Made by a program: the position numbers and the translations under genes. The notes under the pieces are model-generated. The model was not told the DNA's origin, made no database searches, and saw only the letters and a list, made by a program, of their open reading frames with translations. Shown here one piece after another: positions 1 to 8,895 of a DNA stretch of 64,000 nucleotides. The number at the start of each line of letters is the position of its first letter. Position 1 is the stretch's first letter. The DNA is from JAKPUX01 sp035353815 (GTDB lineage Bacteria; Zhuqueibacterota; Zhuqueibacteria; Residuimicrobiales; Residuimicrobiaceae): contig DAOQAG010000019.1 of the NCBI GenBank assembly GCA_035353815.1, positions 8,116 to 72,115 of the forward strand, given 5' to 3'.

Positions 1-203
1 GCGGCGATCAGTTGACCGGCCTGGACCGCCTGCCCCTCGTCGACCAGCAGCGCGCTCACCGTGCCGCCCGATTTGGCGCTGACGAGCACCTCCGTCGCCT
101 CCAGAGTCCCGGAACCGGTGATGACGCCGCTCTCCTTTTTGCCGCAGCCGGCACAGAGCAGCAGTGCGGCGAATCCCAGCGCCGCATACGAATGCATTTT
201 CAT
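1..203 (-). CDS. Membrane-fusion (HlyD-type) efflux lipoprotein, N-terminal fragment
   Basis: Partial gene running off the left edge; only the first 67 codons are visible. It starts at the ATG at 203, preceded by a GAGGT element. The protein opens with a lipoprotein signal peptide (lipobox LLCAGC followed by GKKE). It continues into 'SGTLEATEVLVSAKSGGTV' and 'VDEGQAVQAGQLIA', the first half of the biotinyl/lipoyl-like barrel typical of periplasmic adaptor proteins of RND and ABC exporters. It lies 88 bases downstream of the TolC gene on the same strand, so the two plus the TetR gene very probably form one efflux operon whose pump gene would lie outside the window. Fold and role are known for the family; the exported substrate cannot be told from this fragment. 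Confidence 0.85.
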   Translation of the reverse strand, partial: MKMHSYAALGFAALLLCAGCGKKESGVITGSGTLEATEVLVSAKSGGTVSALLVDEGQAVQAGQLIA

Positions 204-291
204 AGTGACCTCAATTTACCAGAACCGTCAGCCGGACACCGGAAGGCCGTGCCGCACCGGGGTGCCCTGTGGCTTGGACCGAAACAGCTGA

Positions 292-1608
292 TTAGTGATA
301 CTCTTTTTCGCCGTACCCCACGGCGCGGCGCCAGTTGGCCCGCGCCAGATCCGACTCGATGTCAGCCGCGGCTTGCTGCAGCAGCGCCCGGGTCAGCTCG
401 GATTGGGCGTCAAAATAATCGGTATTGGAGGCCTGGCCCTGCTGGTACTGCTTCTCGGCCACGGCAAAGCTGGCGCGGGCCTGCTCCGCCATCCGCCCGG
501 CCACTTCCAGGCGTTTGGCCGCCTCGGCCAGGCGCAAATGGGCCTGTTTGACATCGAGGACGATCGCCTCGCGCAGCTGGCGTTCGCTCTCGGCCAGTCC
601 CTGAAGGCGCAGCTCGGCCTGCTCGATCCGGGCGGAGGTGCCGCCGCCGTTCCAGAGGTTCCATTCGGCGCCAACGCCGACCAGCCAGTAGTCCATCCAT
701 TCGTTGCGGATCATATCGAGACCGGGTTTGCCATAGCCATAGCTGGCGAAGCCGGCGACGCTGGGCAGGCGTCCGCCGCGAGCGATCTTGCGGCTGGCGC
801 CGGCCGCCTCGCGCACCCCGGCCAGGCTCGCCAGTTCGGCGCGGTTGGCCGATGCCAGCTGCTGCGATTGCAGCAGGGTGCCGGGTTCGAGATGCCCCGG
901 GCCCATCGCGGCGAACTCCGCAGCGGCCGGTAACGGCGCCGCCAGCAGGTTCTCGAGCGCCGCAACGGCCAGAGCGATCCCATTCTCGGCCTGCAGCAGC
1001 GCCAGATCAGCCTCCGAGGCCTTGACCTCGACGCGCAGACGCTCATCGCGGCGGGCCAGCCCCTGCGTCACCATGCTCTCGACATCACGGAGATGCGCCG
1101 CGATCTGCTCGCGCGCGCTGCGGGCGATCTCTGCGCCCTTTTGCGCCTGCAGCAGCGCCGCATAGGCCGACTCGACCCGGTAGATCAGTTCGGCGCGCTG
1201 CCGCTTGAGCTCGTTCCCTTTCGCCCCAGCCAGCGCCACGGCGGCATTTTTCGACTGCGTGAGCCGGAATCCGGCAAAAATGGGCTGGCTCAACGTCAGC
1301 CGCAGATCCGAGTTGTCCAGCGATCCCAGTTTGATGCCGCCGCCGGGGAAAAACTGCTGGAAGAGCGGCGTATCAAAGCTCAATTCGGGGACGGTGCTCT
1401 GGCGGCGATAGCTGCCGGAAAGATCGAGGGCCGGGCGCTGGGCGGCCCGCGCCTGGTTGACCTCGGCAGCGGCGATCCCGGCCTCACTCTCGGCCACCTT
1501 GAGGCCGGGATTATGCGCCAGGGCCATCTGCACACACTCCGGCAGGCTCTGCTGGGCCAGGGCAATGCCCGTCATCATCAGCAACAGCATCGGCAAGAAA
1601 AAACGCAT
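292..1608 (-). CDS. TolC-family outer membrane efflux protein
   Basis: 438-residue outer membrane factor that would form the trimeric exit channel for the adaptor encoded just downstream. A cleavable signal peptide (about residues 1-18, ending in IALAQ) precedes two similar halves of alternating beta strands and long Ala/Gln/Glu-rich helices, the TolC layout. The length is normal for the family. 'SLPECVQMALAHNPGLKVAESEA' resembles the N-terminal motif of outer membrane efflux proteins, and 'GQASNTDYFDAQSELTRALL' resembles the equivalent loop near the C-terminus. GAGGAG lies 5-6 bases before the ATG at 1608. The TetR gene ends 34 bases upstream, supporting co-transcription. Confidence 0.92.
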   Translation of the reverse strand: MRFFLPMLLLMMTGIALAQQSLPECVQMALAHNPGLKVAESEAGIAAAEVNQARAAQRPALDLSGSYRRQSTVPELSFDTPLFQQFFPGGGIKLGSLDNSDLRLTLSQPIFAGFRLTQSKNAAVALAGAKGNELKRQRAELIYRVESAYAALLQAQKGAEIARSAREQIAAHLRDVESMVTQGLARRDERLRVEVKASEADLALLQAENGIALAVAALENLLAAPLPAAAEFAAMGPGHLEPGTLLQSQQLASANRAELASLAGVREAAGASRKIARGGRLPSVAGFASYGYGKPGLDMIRNEWMDYWLVGVGAEWNLWNGGGTSARIEQAELRLQGLAESERQLREAIVLDVKQAHLRLAEAAKRLEVAGRMAEQARASFAVAEKQYQQGQASNTDYFDAQSELTRALLQQAAADIESDLARANWRRAVGYGEKEYH

Positions 1609-1642
1609 GGCTACTCCTCAATACATGGGGGAAGCAGATAGC

Positions 1643-1945
1643 TTAACGCGGCAGCAGGCCGTAGAGCAGCAGATCGGTGATCGCCTCTTCCCGCCTGGCG
1701 AGCAGCTGCTCGGAGTCCTTGAAAACCTCGGGAAAAGCCGCCGCAAGCAGGGGCTGCAAGGCAAAGATAAAAAGGTTGAGGGCCACCAGGCTCCACATGG
1801 TCTGGAGCGGATCGACCGGCCGGATCCGGCCTGCNNNNNNNNNNNNNNNNNNNNNNNNNNNNNNNNNNNNNNNNNNNNNNNNNNNNNNNNNNNNNNNNNN
1901 NNNNNNNNNNNNNNNNNNNNNNNNNNNNNNNNNNGATTCAACCAT
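1643..1945 (-). CDS. TetR-family transcriptional repressor, interrupted by an assembly gap
   Basis: Only the C-terminal 63 residues are readable (1643-1834), ending 'EEAITDLLLYGLLPR'. This matches the end of the ligand-binding domain of TetR/AcrR repressors, where an R..AI..LLL.GL pattern is common. The N-terminal helix-turn-helix domain lies in the 100-N gap, whose true length is unknown, so the reading frame across it cannot be trusted. An ATG at 1945 precedes the gap in a possible frame, but it sits inside the likely operator and has no ribosome binding site, so the true start is more likely within the gap. Position at the head of the TolC/adaptor operon suggests local autoregulation of efflux. 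Confidence 0.7.
   Translation of the reverse strand: MVEXXXXXXXXXXXXXXXXXXXXXXXXXXXXXXXXXXAGRIRPVDPLQTMWSLVALNLFIFALQPLLAAAFPEVFKDSEQLLARREEAITDLLLYGLLPR
1835..1934. other. Assembly gap (100 N)
   Basis: Exactly 100 N, the conventional placeholder for a scaffold gap of unknown length. It removes most of the TetR gene. Confidence 0.99.
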
Positions 1946-1964
1946 CTGGTTTAACCAACTGGTT
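1940..1964. promoter_or_regulatory. Twin palindromic operator, probably for the TetR protein
   Basis: Two copies of the near-palindrome AACCANCTGGTT, at 1940-1951 and 1953-1964, with a 13-bp repeat distance. Each has AACCA and TGGTT arms around two central bases. They lie directly downstream of the minus-strand -10 element, over the expected transcription start, where a repressor would block its own operon. Binding by this TetR protein is inferred. Confidence 0.6.
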
Positions 1965-1969
1965 AGTTA

Positions 1970-1998
1970 AATTTACTATATCTGGTGGTATTTGTCAA
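1970..1998 (-). promoter_or_regulatory. Sigma-70-type promoter of the efflux operon
   Basis: On the minus strand, a perfect TTGACA -35 (1998-1993), a 17-base spacer and TAAATT as -10 (1975-1970, four of six consensus bases). It drives towards the TetR/TolC genes and abuts the twin operator. Confidence 0.6.
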
Positions 1999-2210
1999 GT
2001 AAATAATGCGCAAATTGGCAACTTTTGCCGAGCTAAAAAAAAAGAGCTACGTATGAAGAAAAGATTTGACTTTTGGGATGCGCTCGATTATATTTTATCA
2101 AGCTGTTTCTTAGGCTCTACCTCTCCCCCTAAATGTGCTCACTCCGGCGCCATCCCCCAGTGGCTAAGGAGTATACCCCTGGTTGTAAGGCATCGTCAGG
2201 AGAAGCAGCT

Positions 2211-2393
2211 ATGGGAAACCAACCCATCTATTTTTGGCAGCTGATCAGCAGCGGACTCGGGCTCTTCCTGGTGATTCACGCCATACTGGCCAAAGAGTTC
2301 CTCCTCTTCAGTGGTGATGAACGGCTCATGCGCATCTCCAAATTCTTCCTCGGCCTGGCGCTTTCACTGCTGCCCTTTTTCAGCCGCTTCTGA
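2211..2393 (+). CDS. Small two-helix membrane protein, unrecognised
   Basis: 60-residue protein starting at the ATG at 2211, with AGGAG 8 bases upstream. It has two hydrophobic segments (about residues 8-25 and 43-58) separated by a short charged stretch (KEFLLFSGDERLMR), so it probably sits in the inner membrane with both ends on one side. A strong terminator follows 20 bases after the stop codon, which supports a real, single-gene transcript. No family could be assigned. It lies between the efflux operon, which points the other way, and a convergent fumarase gene. Confidence 0.6.
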   Translation: MGNQPIYFWQLISSGLGLFLVIHAILAKEFLLFSGDERLMRISKFFLGLALSLLPFFSRF

Positions 2394-2413
2394 GGGGCTG
2401 CCCAAAAATGCGG

Positions 2414-2445
2414 CGCCCGGAGCAAGTCTCCGGGCGTTTTTTTTT
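2414..2445 (+). terminator. Intrinsic terminator
   Basis: Perfect 9-bp stem CGCCCGGAG/CTCCGGGCG with a 5-base loop, followed by nine T. It ends the small membrane-protein transcript before the convergent fumarase gene. Confidence 0.9.
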
Positions 2446-2458
2446 GCCCATCCGCCGC

Positions 2459-3979
2459 TCAGGAGTGCATCACCTCGTGCAGACGCTGCGCCGAGTCCTC
2501 CAGCACCTCCTGATGGAGAGAATGGCCGTGGGCGTCGATGGTCACCACGACCGGAAAATCCCGCACCCGCAGCTCCCAGACCGCCTCAGGACTGCCCAGC
2601 TCCTGCAGATGAACGCTGACCACTTCCTCGACACAGCGGGCGTAGATCTGCGCCGCCCCGCCGATGGCATGAAGGTACACCGCCCCATACTCCTGCAGCG
2701 CACGCCGGGTTTTCTCCCCCATCCCCCCTTTGCCGATGATCGCGCGGATCCCGAAGCGGTGAATGATCGCGGCGGCATACGGTTCCTCGCGGATCGATGT
2801 GGTCGGACCTGCCGCCAGGACCTTGTAGCGTCCCTCCTCCTCGATCACGACCGGTCCGCAGTGGTACAGGATCCCGCCCCGGATCAGGTCGAGCTCGCCA
2901 CCCTCGTTGAGATAGTGGTGCACCGCATCGCGGCCGGTATAGATGAGGCCACTGAGCAGGACGATATCCCCAACCGTCAGGGTGCGCACCGTGGCTTCAT
3001 CCAGCGGTGTCTGCAGACGGCGCACCCGTTGTGCGCTGAAGGTGAGCTCGGCCGGGGCCGCCGGTAGCGCGGTGAATTCATCACGCTCCTGATAGAGCCA
3101 CTCGACCACGGCCCCCTCCTGATCCAGGACCATGCCGCGGCGGCGGTACGCCCAGCACATATAGGCGATGCTGACAAAAAAGGAGGCAGGCAGGCGGTTG
3201 AGGCTGCCGATTTTGCAGCCGCCGAGGGTCAGGCGCCCGCCGAATCCCATGGGGCCGATGCCAAGGCGGTTGGCATCGGCAACGATGCGCGCTTCCATCT
3301 CCGCCAGCGCCGGGAGCGGATTGACATCATCGACCGGGCGCAGCAGCTGCGCCTTGGCGCAGGCGTAGCCCTCGGCGCGATCGCCGCCGATGCAGACGCC
3401 GAGGAAACCGGGGCCGCAGCCGTGCCCTTGGGCCAGCAGCACCGCCTGCAGGATGCAGGCGTAGACGCCCTTGAGATCCCGGTTGTAGCGCACGCCGTCA
3501 AAGGTTGCCGGCAGCATGAACTGGGCGCTGGTGTTCTCGCAACCGCCGCCCTTGAGCATGAGGCGCACATCGATCTGCGGCTCCGGCCACTGTTCAAAAT
3601 GGCAGACCGGCGTCCCGGGGCCGAGATTATTACCGCTGTTGCGGCCGGTGACGCTGTCCACCGAATTCTGGCGCAGATAGCCGAGACGGGTCGCCTCGAC
3701 CACCGCCGCCTCGATCGCCCGGCGCACTGCGATCTGGTCGATGCCGATCGGGGCGTGAATATAAAAGGTGACCGTGCCCGTATCCTGGCAGATCGGGGCG
3801 GAGCGCTGCCGGGCGAGACCGATATCGAGGGCGACCATGTCGAGGGCCAGGTGGGCCCGGGAGTCGGGCTCCTCCCGGCCGCGTGCCTCGGCCAGCACCA
3901 CCTCAACGTCGCGCGGCAGAAAAGCCGAAGTGCGGCGGATGAGCTCGAGCATATTGCTTTGCAGCAGCGGGATATCCAT
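2459..3979 (-). CDS. Class I (iron-sulfur) fumarate hydratase, alpha and beta parts fused
   Basis: 506 residues. It interconverts fumarate and malate in the TCA cycle using a [4Fe-4S] cluster, as in E. coli FumA/FumB. The N-terminal two-thirds is the cluster-bearing alpha part, with 'CQDTGT' (Cys64), 'HGCGPG' (Cys188) and 'LGGCKIGSLNRLP' (Cys255) as the likely cluster ligands. From about residue 300 the beta part carries 'LSGLIYTGRDAVHH', 'GPTTSIREE' and 'GKGGMGEKT'. It is slightly shorter than E. coli FumA (about 548). L-tartrate dehydratase is a close relative and cannot be ruled out, but a fused single chain favours fumarase. A GGAGGT element precedes the ATG at 3979. Confidence 0.9.
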   Translation of the reverse strand: MDIPLLQSNMLELIRRTSAFLPRDVEVVLAEARGREEPDSRAHLALDMVALDIGLARQRSAPICQDTGTVTFYIHAPIGIDQIAVRRAIEAAVVEATRLGYLRQNSVDSVTGRNSGNNLGPGTPVCHFEQWPEPQIDVRLMLKGGGCENTSAQFMLPATFDGVRYNRDLKGVYACILQAVLLAQGHGCGPGFLGVCIGGDRAEGYACAKAQLLRPVDDVNPLPALAEMEARIVADANRLGIGPMGFGGRLTLGGCKIGSLNRLPASFFVSIAYMCWAYRRRGMVLDQEGAVVEWLYQERDEFTALPAAPAELTFSAQRVRRLQTPLDEATVRTLTVGDIVLLSGLIYTGRDAVHHYLNEGGELDLIRGGILYHCGPVVIEEEGRYKVLAAGPTTSIREEPYAAAIIHRFGIRAIIGKGGMGEKTRRALQEYGAVYLHAIGGAAQIYARCVEEVVSVHLQELGSPEAVWELRVRDFPVVVTIDAHGHSLHQEVLEDSAQRLHEVMHS

Positions 3980-4072
3980 GTCACCTCCAAACTGAAATCA
4001 CTCTATTCATGTAACCCATTTCGGGCCGGGATTATTCGCGTCGGCGCCGGCGCGGGCGGGAGCACTTTTTTC

Positions 4073-4101
4073 TTGGATAATGGCATGAAAATCTTTATCA
4101 T
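4073..4101 (+). promoter_or_regulatory. Candidate promoter of the amidase gene
   Basis: TTGGAT (4073-4078), 17-base spacer, TATCAT (4096-4101; five of six -10 consensus bases). A start near 4108 would leave a short leader carrying AGGAG before the ATG at 4127. The -35 match is weak. Confidence 0.35.
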
Positions 4102-4126
4102 GTCAAGGTCTAAACCAGGAGTGGAA

Positions 4127-7100
4127 ATGAAAGCATCCTCCCGCCTCGCCCTGCTGGGCCTGATAGCCCTCGCCCTGGCCTGCGCTCCGAAAGCCGTCTT
4201 GCGCAAGCCCGCCTATGACTATAGCAAAATGGACAAGGAAAGCGCCCGCGTCCATAAAAAGATCGAAGCCTTCATCGCCGAATGCATCGCCACCCACGCC
4301 CCCTTGCCCCTGGCCAACGGGGTGCGCATCGAATCGCTGATTCTCAAGCCCGGCGAAAAGTCGCTGGCGGTCACCTTCAGCAAAAACTTTTCCTATCCCG
4401 CCTTCCGGCCGGACAATGTCAAATCGGCCTATGCCCGGGTCCATGCGCTGCTCGGCAAGAAATATGATCCCTACAACATCACCCTTTATACGCTCGGCCA
4501 GCCGATCGAGTCCCTCGTCCCCAATTTCTATCGCCGCTCTGCCGCGCAATGGGACCGCAGCCGCATGGCCCTGCAGAAACCGCGGCCCGCAGCGCTGGTG
4601 CGACGTATCAGCCGCCCGCTGCAGCCCGACGCAGGACTGCTCAACCGCACCATCGACGTCCGCCCCAGCCATGGCTGGTATTATAACGCCGCCACGGACC
4701 GCTGGGAGTGGCAGCGCCCGCGCCTGTTCGAGACGGTCGAGGATCTCCTGCCCTTCTCCTTTACCACCTTTTATCTCATCCCGATGCTCGAAAACGCCGG
4801 CGCGGTGGTCTTTACCCCGCGCGAGCGCGACATCCAGACCCACATGGTGGTGGTCGATAATGACGCCCCGGGCTATGCCGAGACCGGCCCGGGTTGGCAC
4901 CCCGGCCCCGAAAAGGCCTTCGCCACCGGCCATCCCCCCTATGAGGTCAATTACAATCCCTTCCTCCAGGGCAGCCACCGCCTCTGCAGCAGCGACGCCG
5001 CCGGGGCGAGCTGCGCCGTGTGGCGCCCGGAGATTCCCGCCGACGGCGAGTATGCCGTCTACATCACCTGGCATCCATCACCGGATAACCTCGATGATGC
5101 CCTTTACACCGTGCGCCATGCCGGTGGCATCACCCGCTTCCAGGTCAATCAGCAGATCGGCGGATCGACCTGGATCTATCTCGGCACCTTCCGCTTCCTG
5201 CAGGGCTGCCGTCCCGACAGCGGCAGCGTCGAGCTGTCCAGCCAGAGCCGCACCCCCGGGCGTCTCGTCAGCGCCGACGCTGTGCGTTTCGGCGGCGGCA
5301 TGGGGGATATCCTCCGCAACGGCGCGGTCAGCGGCAAGCCGCGCTTCGCCGAGGGCAGCAAATACTATCTCCAGTTCGCCGGCTTTCCCGATACGCTCAT
5401 CTATAATCTCTACAACGGCAAGGATGATTATCGCGAGGACTATAACAGCCGCAGCGAATATGCCAACTATCTCTATGGCGATCCCTTCGGCCCGAAAAAG
5501 GAACGCCACCACCCCGGCCTCGGCATCCCGATCGATCTGACCCTCGCCTTCCACACCGATGCCGGCATCACCCGCTCCGATACGACCATCGGCACCCTGA
5601 GCATCTACAGCTACCAGTCGGCGGATTCGACTTTCAGCTTTCCGGACGGCGTCTCGCGCATGGCCAACCGCGACTTCGCCGATGTGCTGCAGACCCAGCT
5701 GGTTGAGGATCTGCGCCGCCTCTACGATCCCGTCTGGAGCCGCCGCCCGGTCATGGACGGCGATTACAGCGAGGCGCGCCGCCCCCAGTTCCCCTGTACC
5801 CTGCTCGAGCTGCTCTCGCACCAGAATTTTCTCGATATGAAGTTCGCGCTCGATCCGCGTTTCCGCTTTGACACCGCGCGCGCCATCTACAAGGCCATGC
5901 TCAAGTTCATCGCCTTTCAGAATCAGAGCGCCTGGGCGGTGCAGCCCCTGCCCGTCGACCACTTCCAGGCCCTGCTGAGCGGTCCCGGGGAGGCGACGCT
6001 GAGCTGGCAGCCGGTGATCGATCCGCTCGAGCCGACCGCCGTGCCACAGGGCTACATCGTCTACACCCGGCGGGAGAACACCGGCTTCGACAACGGCGTA
6101 TGGGTGGAACAGCCGCGTCTGGTGGTCCGGCCGATCGCACCAGGCCTCCTGTACAGCTTCAAGGTGACGGCGGTCAATGGCGGTGGCGAGAGCTTTTCCA
6201 GCGAGATCCTCTCCCTGTGCCAGCTGCCGGAGGATCCCGCCCCTCTCCTTGTCGTCAATGGCTTCGACCGCATCGCCCCTCCCGCCTGGATCGACGCCGG
6301 CGATTTTTCGGGCTTTGCCGATTTTCTCGACCAGGGCGTACCCGACCATCTCAGCGTCGGCACCACCGGCCACCAGATCGATATGAAGACCGATTCCCCC
6401 TTCCGCACCAACGACGCGCCCGGTCATGGCGCCAGTCAGGCGGCCTGGGAAGCCCGGCCGATCGCCGGCAATACCTTTGATTTTCCCGCTCTTCATGGCC
6501 GTTCGCTCCGCGCTGCGGGCCGCTCCTTCGCCTCCTGCAGTGATGAGGCCCTCGCCGACGGGCAGGTGGACATCCGCCGCTTCCGGCTCATCGACCTCAT
6601 CCTGGGTGAGGAGAAGCAGACGCACTGGCCCACCGCCGCCGGCGACTCGCTGCGCGGCCTCTCCTATGCCGCCTTTACGCCCGGGCTTTGCGCCGCCCTC
6701 GACACCCTGTTCAGCCACAAGGGCGGGCTGCTGCTCAGCGGCGCCTACATCGGCAGCGATCCCTGCGCCGGTAAAACGCCCGACGATCCCCTCGTCCGCT
6801 TTGTCGAGCAGCGGCTGCATTACCGCTGGACGGCCGATCACGCCAGCAGTGACGGCCGCCTCTGCAGCGCCGATGCCCGTTTCTGGCCGCGCGGGACGAC
6901 GTTCCAGTTCAACACCGAGCCGGATGAGCGGATCTATGCCGTCGAGGCCCCCGATGCCCTCGATCCGGTCCAGGGCAGTCGCACCATCCTCCGTTACGGC
7001 GAAAACCAGTTCAGTGCCGCCACGGCCTTCAAAAAGGGGCATGCGGTGGTAGCTCTGGGCTTTCCCTTCGAAGCGCTGCGCGGCGATGCGGAGCGCGACG

Positions 7101-7141
7101 CTCTGATGCGGGCGATCATTAACTTTTTGACGGAACCATAA
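4127..7141 (+). CDS. Lipoprotein N-acetylmuramoyl-L-alanine amidase with golvesin-like, FN3 and C-terminal domains
   Basis: 1004-residue envelope protein of the architecture often annotated 'xanthan lyase/amidase' in Bacteroidota. AGGAG lies 5 bases before the ATG at 4127. Visible parts: lipoprotein signal (ALACAP); a GerMN-like segment (about 65-135); first part of an Amidase_3 zinc domain with 'DVRPSHGWYYN' (His182) and 'AGAVVFTPRERD'; an inserted golvesin-like beta domain (about 245-390); the rest of the amidase with 'TLAFHTDAG' (His476) and 'LLELLSHQN' (Glu561); a fibronectin type III domain (about 608-700); and an unassigned C-terminal domain of about 300 residues. The His-His-Glu set matches the zinc and catalytic residues of the family, so peptidoglycan amide cleavage in the periplasm is likely. 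No sorting tail is seen, fitting lipid anchoring. It stands alone, 120 bases before the next gene. Confidence 0.82.
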   Translation: MKASSRLALLGLIALALACAPKAVLRKPAYDYSKMDKESARVHKKIEAFIAECIATHAPLPLANGVRIESLILKPGEKSLAVTFSKNFSYPAFRPDNVKSAYARVHALLGKKYDPYNITLYTLGQPIESLVPNFYRRSAAQWDRSRMALQKPRPAALVRRISRPLQPDAGLLNRTIDVRPSHGWYYNAATDRWEWQRPRLFETVEDLLPFSFTTFYLIPMLENAGAVVFTPRERDIQTHMVVVDNDAPGYAETGPGWHPGPEKAFATGHPPYEVNYNPFLQGSHRLCSSDAAGASCAVWRPEIPADGEYAVYITWHPSPDNLDDALYTVRHAGGITRFQVNQQIGGSTWIYLGTFRFLQGCRPDSGSVELSSQSRTPGRLVSADAVRFGGGMGDILRNGAVSGKPRFAEGSKYYLQFAGFPDTLIYNLYNGKDDYREDYNSRSEYANYLYGDPFGPKKERHHPGLGIPIDLTLAFHTDAGITRSDTTIGTLSIYSYQSADSTFSFPDGVSRMANRDFADVLQTQLVEDLRRLYDPVWSRRPVMDGDYSEARRPQFPCTLLELLSHQNFLDMKFALDPRFRFDTARAIYKAMLKFIAFQNQSAWAVQPLPVDHFQALLSGPGEATLSWQPVIDPLEPTAVPQGYIVYTRRENTGFDNGVWVEQPRLVVRPIAPGLLYSFKVTAVNGGGESFSSEILSLCQLPEDPAPLLVVNGFDRIAPPAWIDAGDFSGFADFLDQGVPDHLSVGTTGHQIDMKTDSPFRTNDAPGHGASQAAWEARPIAGNTFDFPALHGRSLRAAGRSFASCSDEALADGQVDIRRFRLIDLILGEEKQTHWPTAAGDSLRGLSYAAFTPGLCAALDTLFSHKGGLLLSGAYIGSDPCAGKTPDDPLVRFVEQRLHYRWTADHASSDGRLCSADARFWPRGTTFQFNTEPDERIYAVEAPDALDPVQGSRTILRYGENQFSAATAFKKGHAVVALGFPFEALRGDAERDALMRAIINFLTEP

Positions 7142-7262
7142 AAATCGTTTCCATTTATGGCTGTTTTAGCTTATATTTCGATAGCCCAAGGGACCGGCGC
7201 GCGCTCAGGCCGGCCCAAGTCCAGCAATCCGGTTAAACCACGCAGCAGAATGGGGAAAGGCC

Positions 7263-7787
7263 ATGAAAGGTCTGTTCGTCAAGAAAAAAACCGCGGAGCA
7301 TCCCGAACAAAACGAGGAAGAGATCAGCCGGCTGCTCAAGGCCATGCCGATCTTTACCGATTTGACGCGGCGGGAGCTGGCGGCGGTGGCGCGCATCCTG
7401 CACGAGCGCGAGTACCAGCCTGAGGAGGTCATTTTTCGCGAGAACGAGCCGGGGATGGGGATGTACATCCTCCAGACCGGCCGGGTGGCGATCCTCTCCG
7501 AGGCCGGCAACCTCCAGCTCGCCGAGTTCGGTGATGGTTCCTTTTTCGGCGAGGTCGCCCTCCTCGATGCGGCGCCGCGCTCGGCAACGGCGGTGGCCAA
7601 GGACAAATGCCGCATCTTCGGCTTTTTCCAGCCCGATCTCTACAGCCTGATCGAGCGCAATCCCGCGCTCGGCATCAAGATCGTTCTCGGTCTTTCGCGC
7701 CTGGTCTGCGATCGCCTGCGCCAGACCAACCAGCGCACCTATGCCATCAATGCGGCGCTGCAGCAGATGCGCCAGACCCCGCAGTAG
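7263..7787 (+). CDS. Cyclic-nucleotide-binding (CRP-like) domain protein without DNA-binding domain
   Basis: 174 residues: a charged N-terminal tail, then a single cNMP-binding beta-barrel (about residues 28-140) and a short helical C-terminus. The phosphate-binding cassette 'FFGEVALLDAAPRSATAVA' fits the family pattern FGE.AL....PR.A, so ligand binding (cAMP, cGMP or similar) is plausible. No helix-turn-helix follows, so this is not a classical CRP/FNR regulator; it may act through protein contact. Its stop codon overlaps the AGGAGG ribosome binding site of the AI-2E-type permease gene, so the two are translationally close and probably work together, perhaps with the domain controlling the permease (inference). 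Confidence 0.85.
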   Translation: MKGLFVKKKTAEHPEQNEEEISRLLKAMPIFTDLTRRELAAVARILHEREYQPEEVIFRENEPGMGMYILQTGRVAILSEAGNLQLAEFGDGSFFGEVALLDAAPRSATAVAKDKCRIFGFFQPDLYSLIERNPALGIKIVLGLSRLVCDRLRQTNQRTYAINAALQQMRQTPQ

Positions 7788-7798
7788 GAGGTGCGCGC

Positions 7799-8839
7799 AT
7801 GATCTCCTTCCGCGATCCCAGCACCCGCAAGATGCTGGTCCTGCTTCTGGCCCTGACGCTGATCATCATCCTGCTCGCCATCGGCGGCGTCGCCCAGATG
7901 ATGATCATCGCCCTCTTGCTCGCCTATATCCTCGATCCCCTGGTCGTGCGGATGGAGGCGCGCGGCATCTCACGCACCGCTGCCGCCGGCATCATTTTGC
8001 TCACCATTACGGCGCTGATCATTGTCGGCCTGCTTACCTTCATCCCCGCCCTCAAGGCGCAGCTCATCGGCATGAGCAGCGGCGAGAGTTCCGCCAAGAC
8101 CGATCTGGCGCTCACCAATCTGCAGCAGGTGCTGCGCGCCAAACTCGGCTGGCTGGGCCTCGGCGATATTGACCTCAAGGTCAAGCTGGCGGAATTCAAG
8201 GCCTCTTTCGGCAAAAAGATCATCGACTTTATCGTCACAGATATCGTCGGCATCGTCCTCGCCCTGGTCACTATCCCCTTTCTCATGTTCTTCTTTATCA
8301 AGGATTCCCGCACCTGGAAAAAGGGGCTGATCCGCATTGTGCCCAACCGCTATTTCGAGTTCAGCCTGGATCTCATCCACAAGATGGATCAGCAGCTGGG
8401 CAATTATTTGCGCGGCCAGTTCATCGATGCCGTTTCGATCGGCACCCTGGCGACGATCGGACTCGGGGCTCTCGGCGTGCCCTATTTTTTCCTGCTCGGT
8501 CCCTTCTCGGGACTCGCCAATCTCATCCCTTATGTGGGCCCCTTTGCCGGCGGGATCCCCTCGCTCATCATTGCCATCATGGAGAACGGCGACCTCGCGG
8601 CGGGAGGCCATGTCGCGCTGCTTTTCCTCGGCCTCAAGCTGGCGGATGATCTCTGCATCCAGCCGCTCTCGGTCTCGAGCAGCGTCCATCTCCACCCCGC
8701 GCTGGTGCTGGTGACCTGCATCATCGGCGGCAACCTCTTCGGCCTCATCGGCATGCTGCTCTCGGTGCCGGTGACCGGCTTCGTCAAGGTGGTCATTACC
8801 GAGAGTCTGCAAACCCTCAAAGCCTACCGCTTTTCCTGA
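7799..8839 (+). CDS. AI-2E family transporter (PerM/YdiK-type membrane protein)
   Basis: 346-residue polytopic inner-membrane protein. AGGAGG lies 7 bases before the ATG at 7799. An N-terminal pair of helices (residues about 15-55), a further helix near 70, a soluble stretch rich in Lys/Asp (85-140), then a helical bundle with 'VTIPFLMFFFIKDSRTWKKG', 'GPFSGLANLIPYVGPFAGGIP' and a C-terminal 'ASLIIGGNLFG'-like segment (here VTCIIGGNLFGLIGMLLSVP) are the hallmarks of this family. Members were named for AI-2 export but many act as ion or other small-molecule exchangers, so the substrate is open. A bidirectional terminator follows 16 bases after the stop codon. Confidence 0.9.
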   Translation: MISFRDPSTRKMLVLLLALTLIIILLAIGGVAQMMIIALLLAYILDPLVVRMEARGISRTAAAGIILLTITALIIVGLLTFIPALKAQLIGMSSGESSAKTDLALTNLQQVLRAKLGWLGLGDIDLKVKLAEFKASFGKKIIDFIVTDIVGIVLALVTIPFLMFFFIKDSRTWKKGLIRIVPNRYFEFSLDLIHKMDQQLGNYLRGQFIDAVSIGTLATIGLGALGVPYFFLLGPFSGLANLIPYVGPFAGGIPSLIIAIMENGDLAAGGHVALLFLGLKLADDLCIQPLSVSSSVHLHPALVLVTCIIGGNLFGLIGMLLSVPVTGFVKVVITESLQTLKAYRFS

Positions 8840-8855
8840 TTCCGCTTTGCGATCG

Positions 8856-8895
8856 AAAAAGCCCTTCCGGTGGTCCGCTCCGGAAGGGCTTTTTT
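8856..8895. terminator. Bidirectional intrinsic terminator
   Basis: AAAAA, 10-bp perfect stem GCCCTTCCGG/CCGGAAGGGC with a 9-base loop, then TTTTTT. It serves the AI-2E gene on the plus strand and the convergent cyclase gene on the minus strand. Confidence 0.9.

Noticed and set aside
2100..2210. A tRNA or riboswitch before the small membrane protein gene
   Set aside because: GC-rich complementary patches exist, but no cloverleaf, T-loop or known aptamer core could be fitted.
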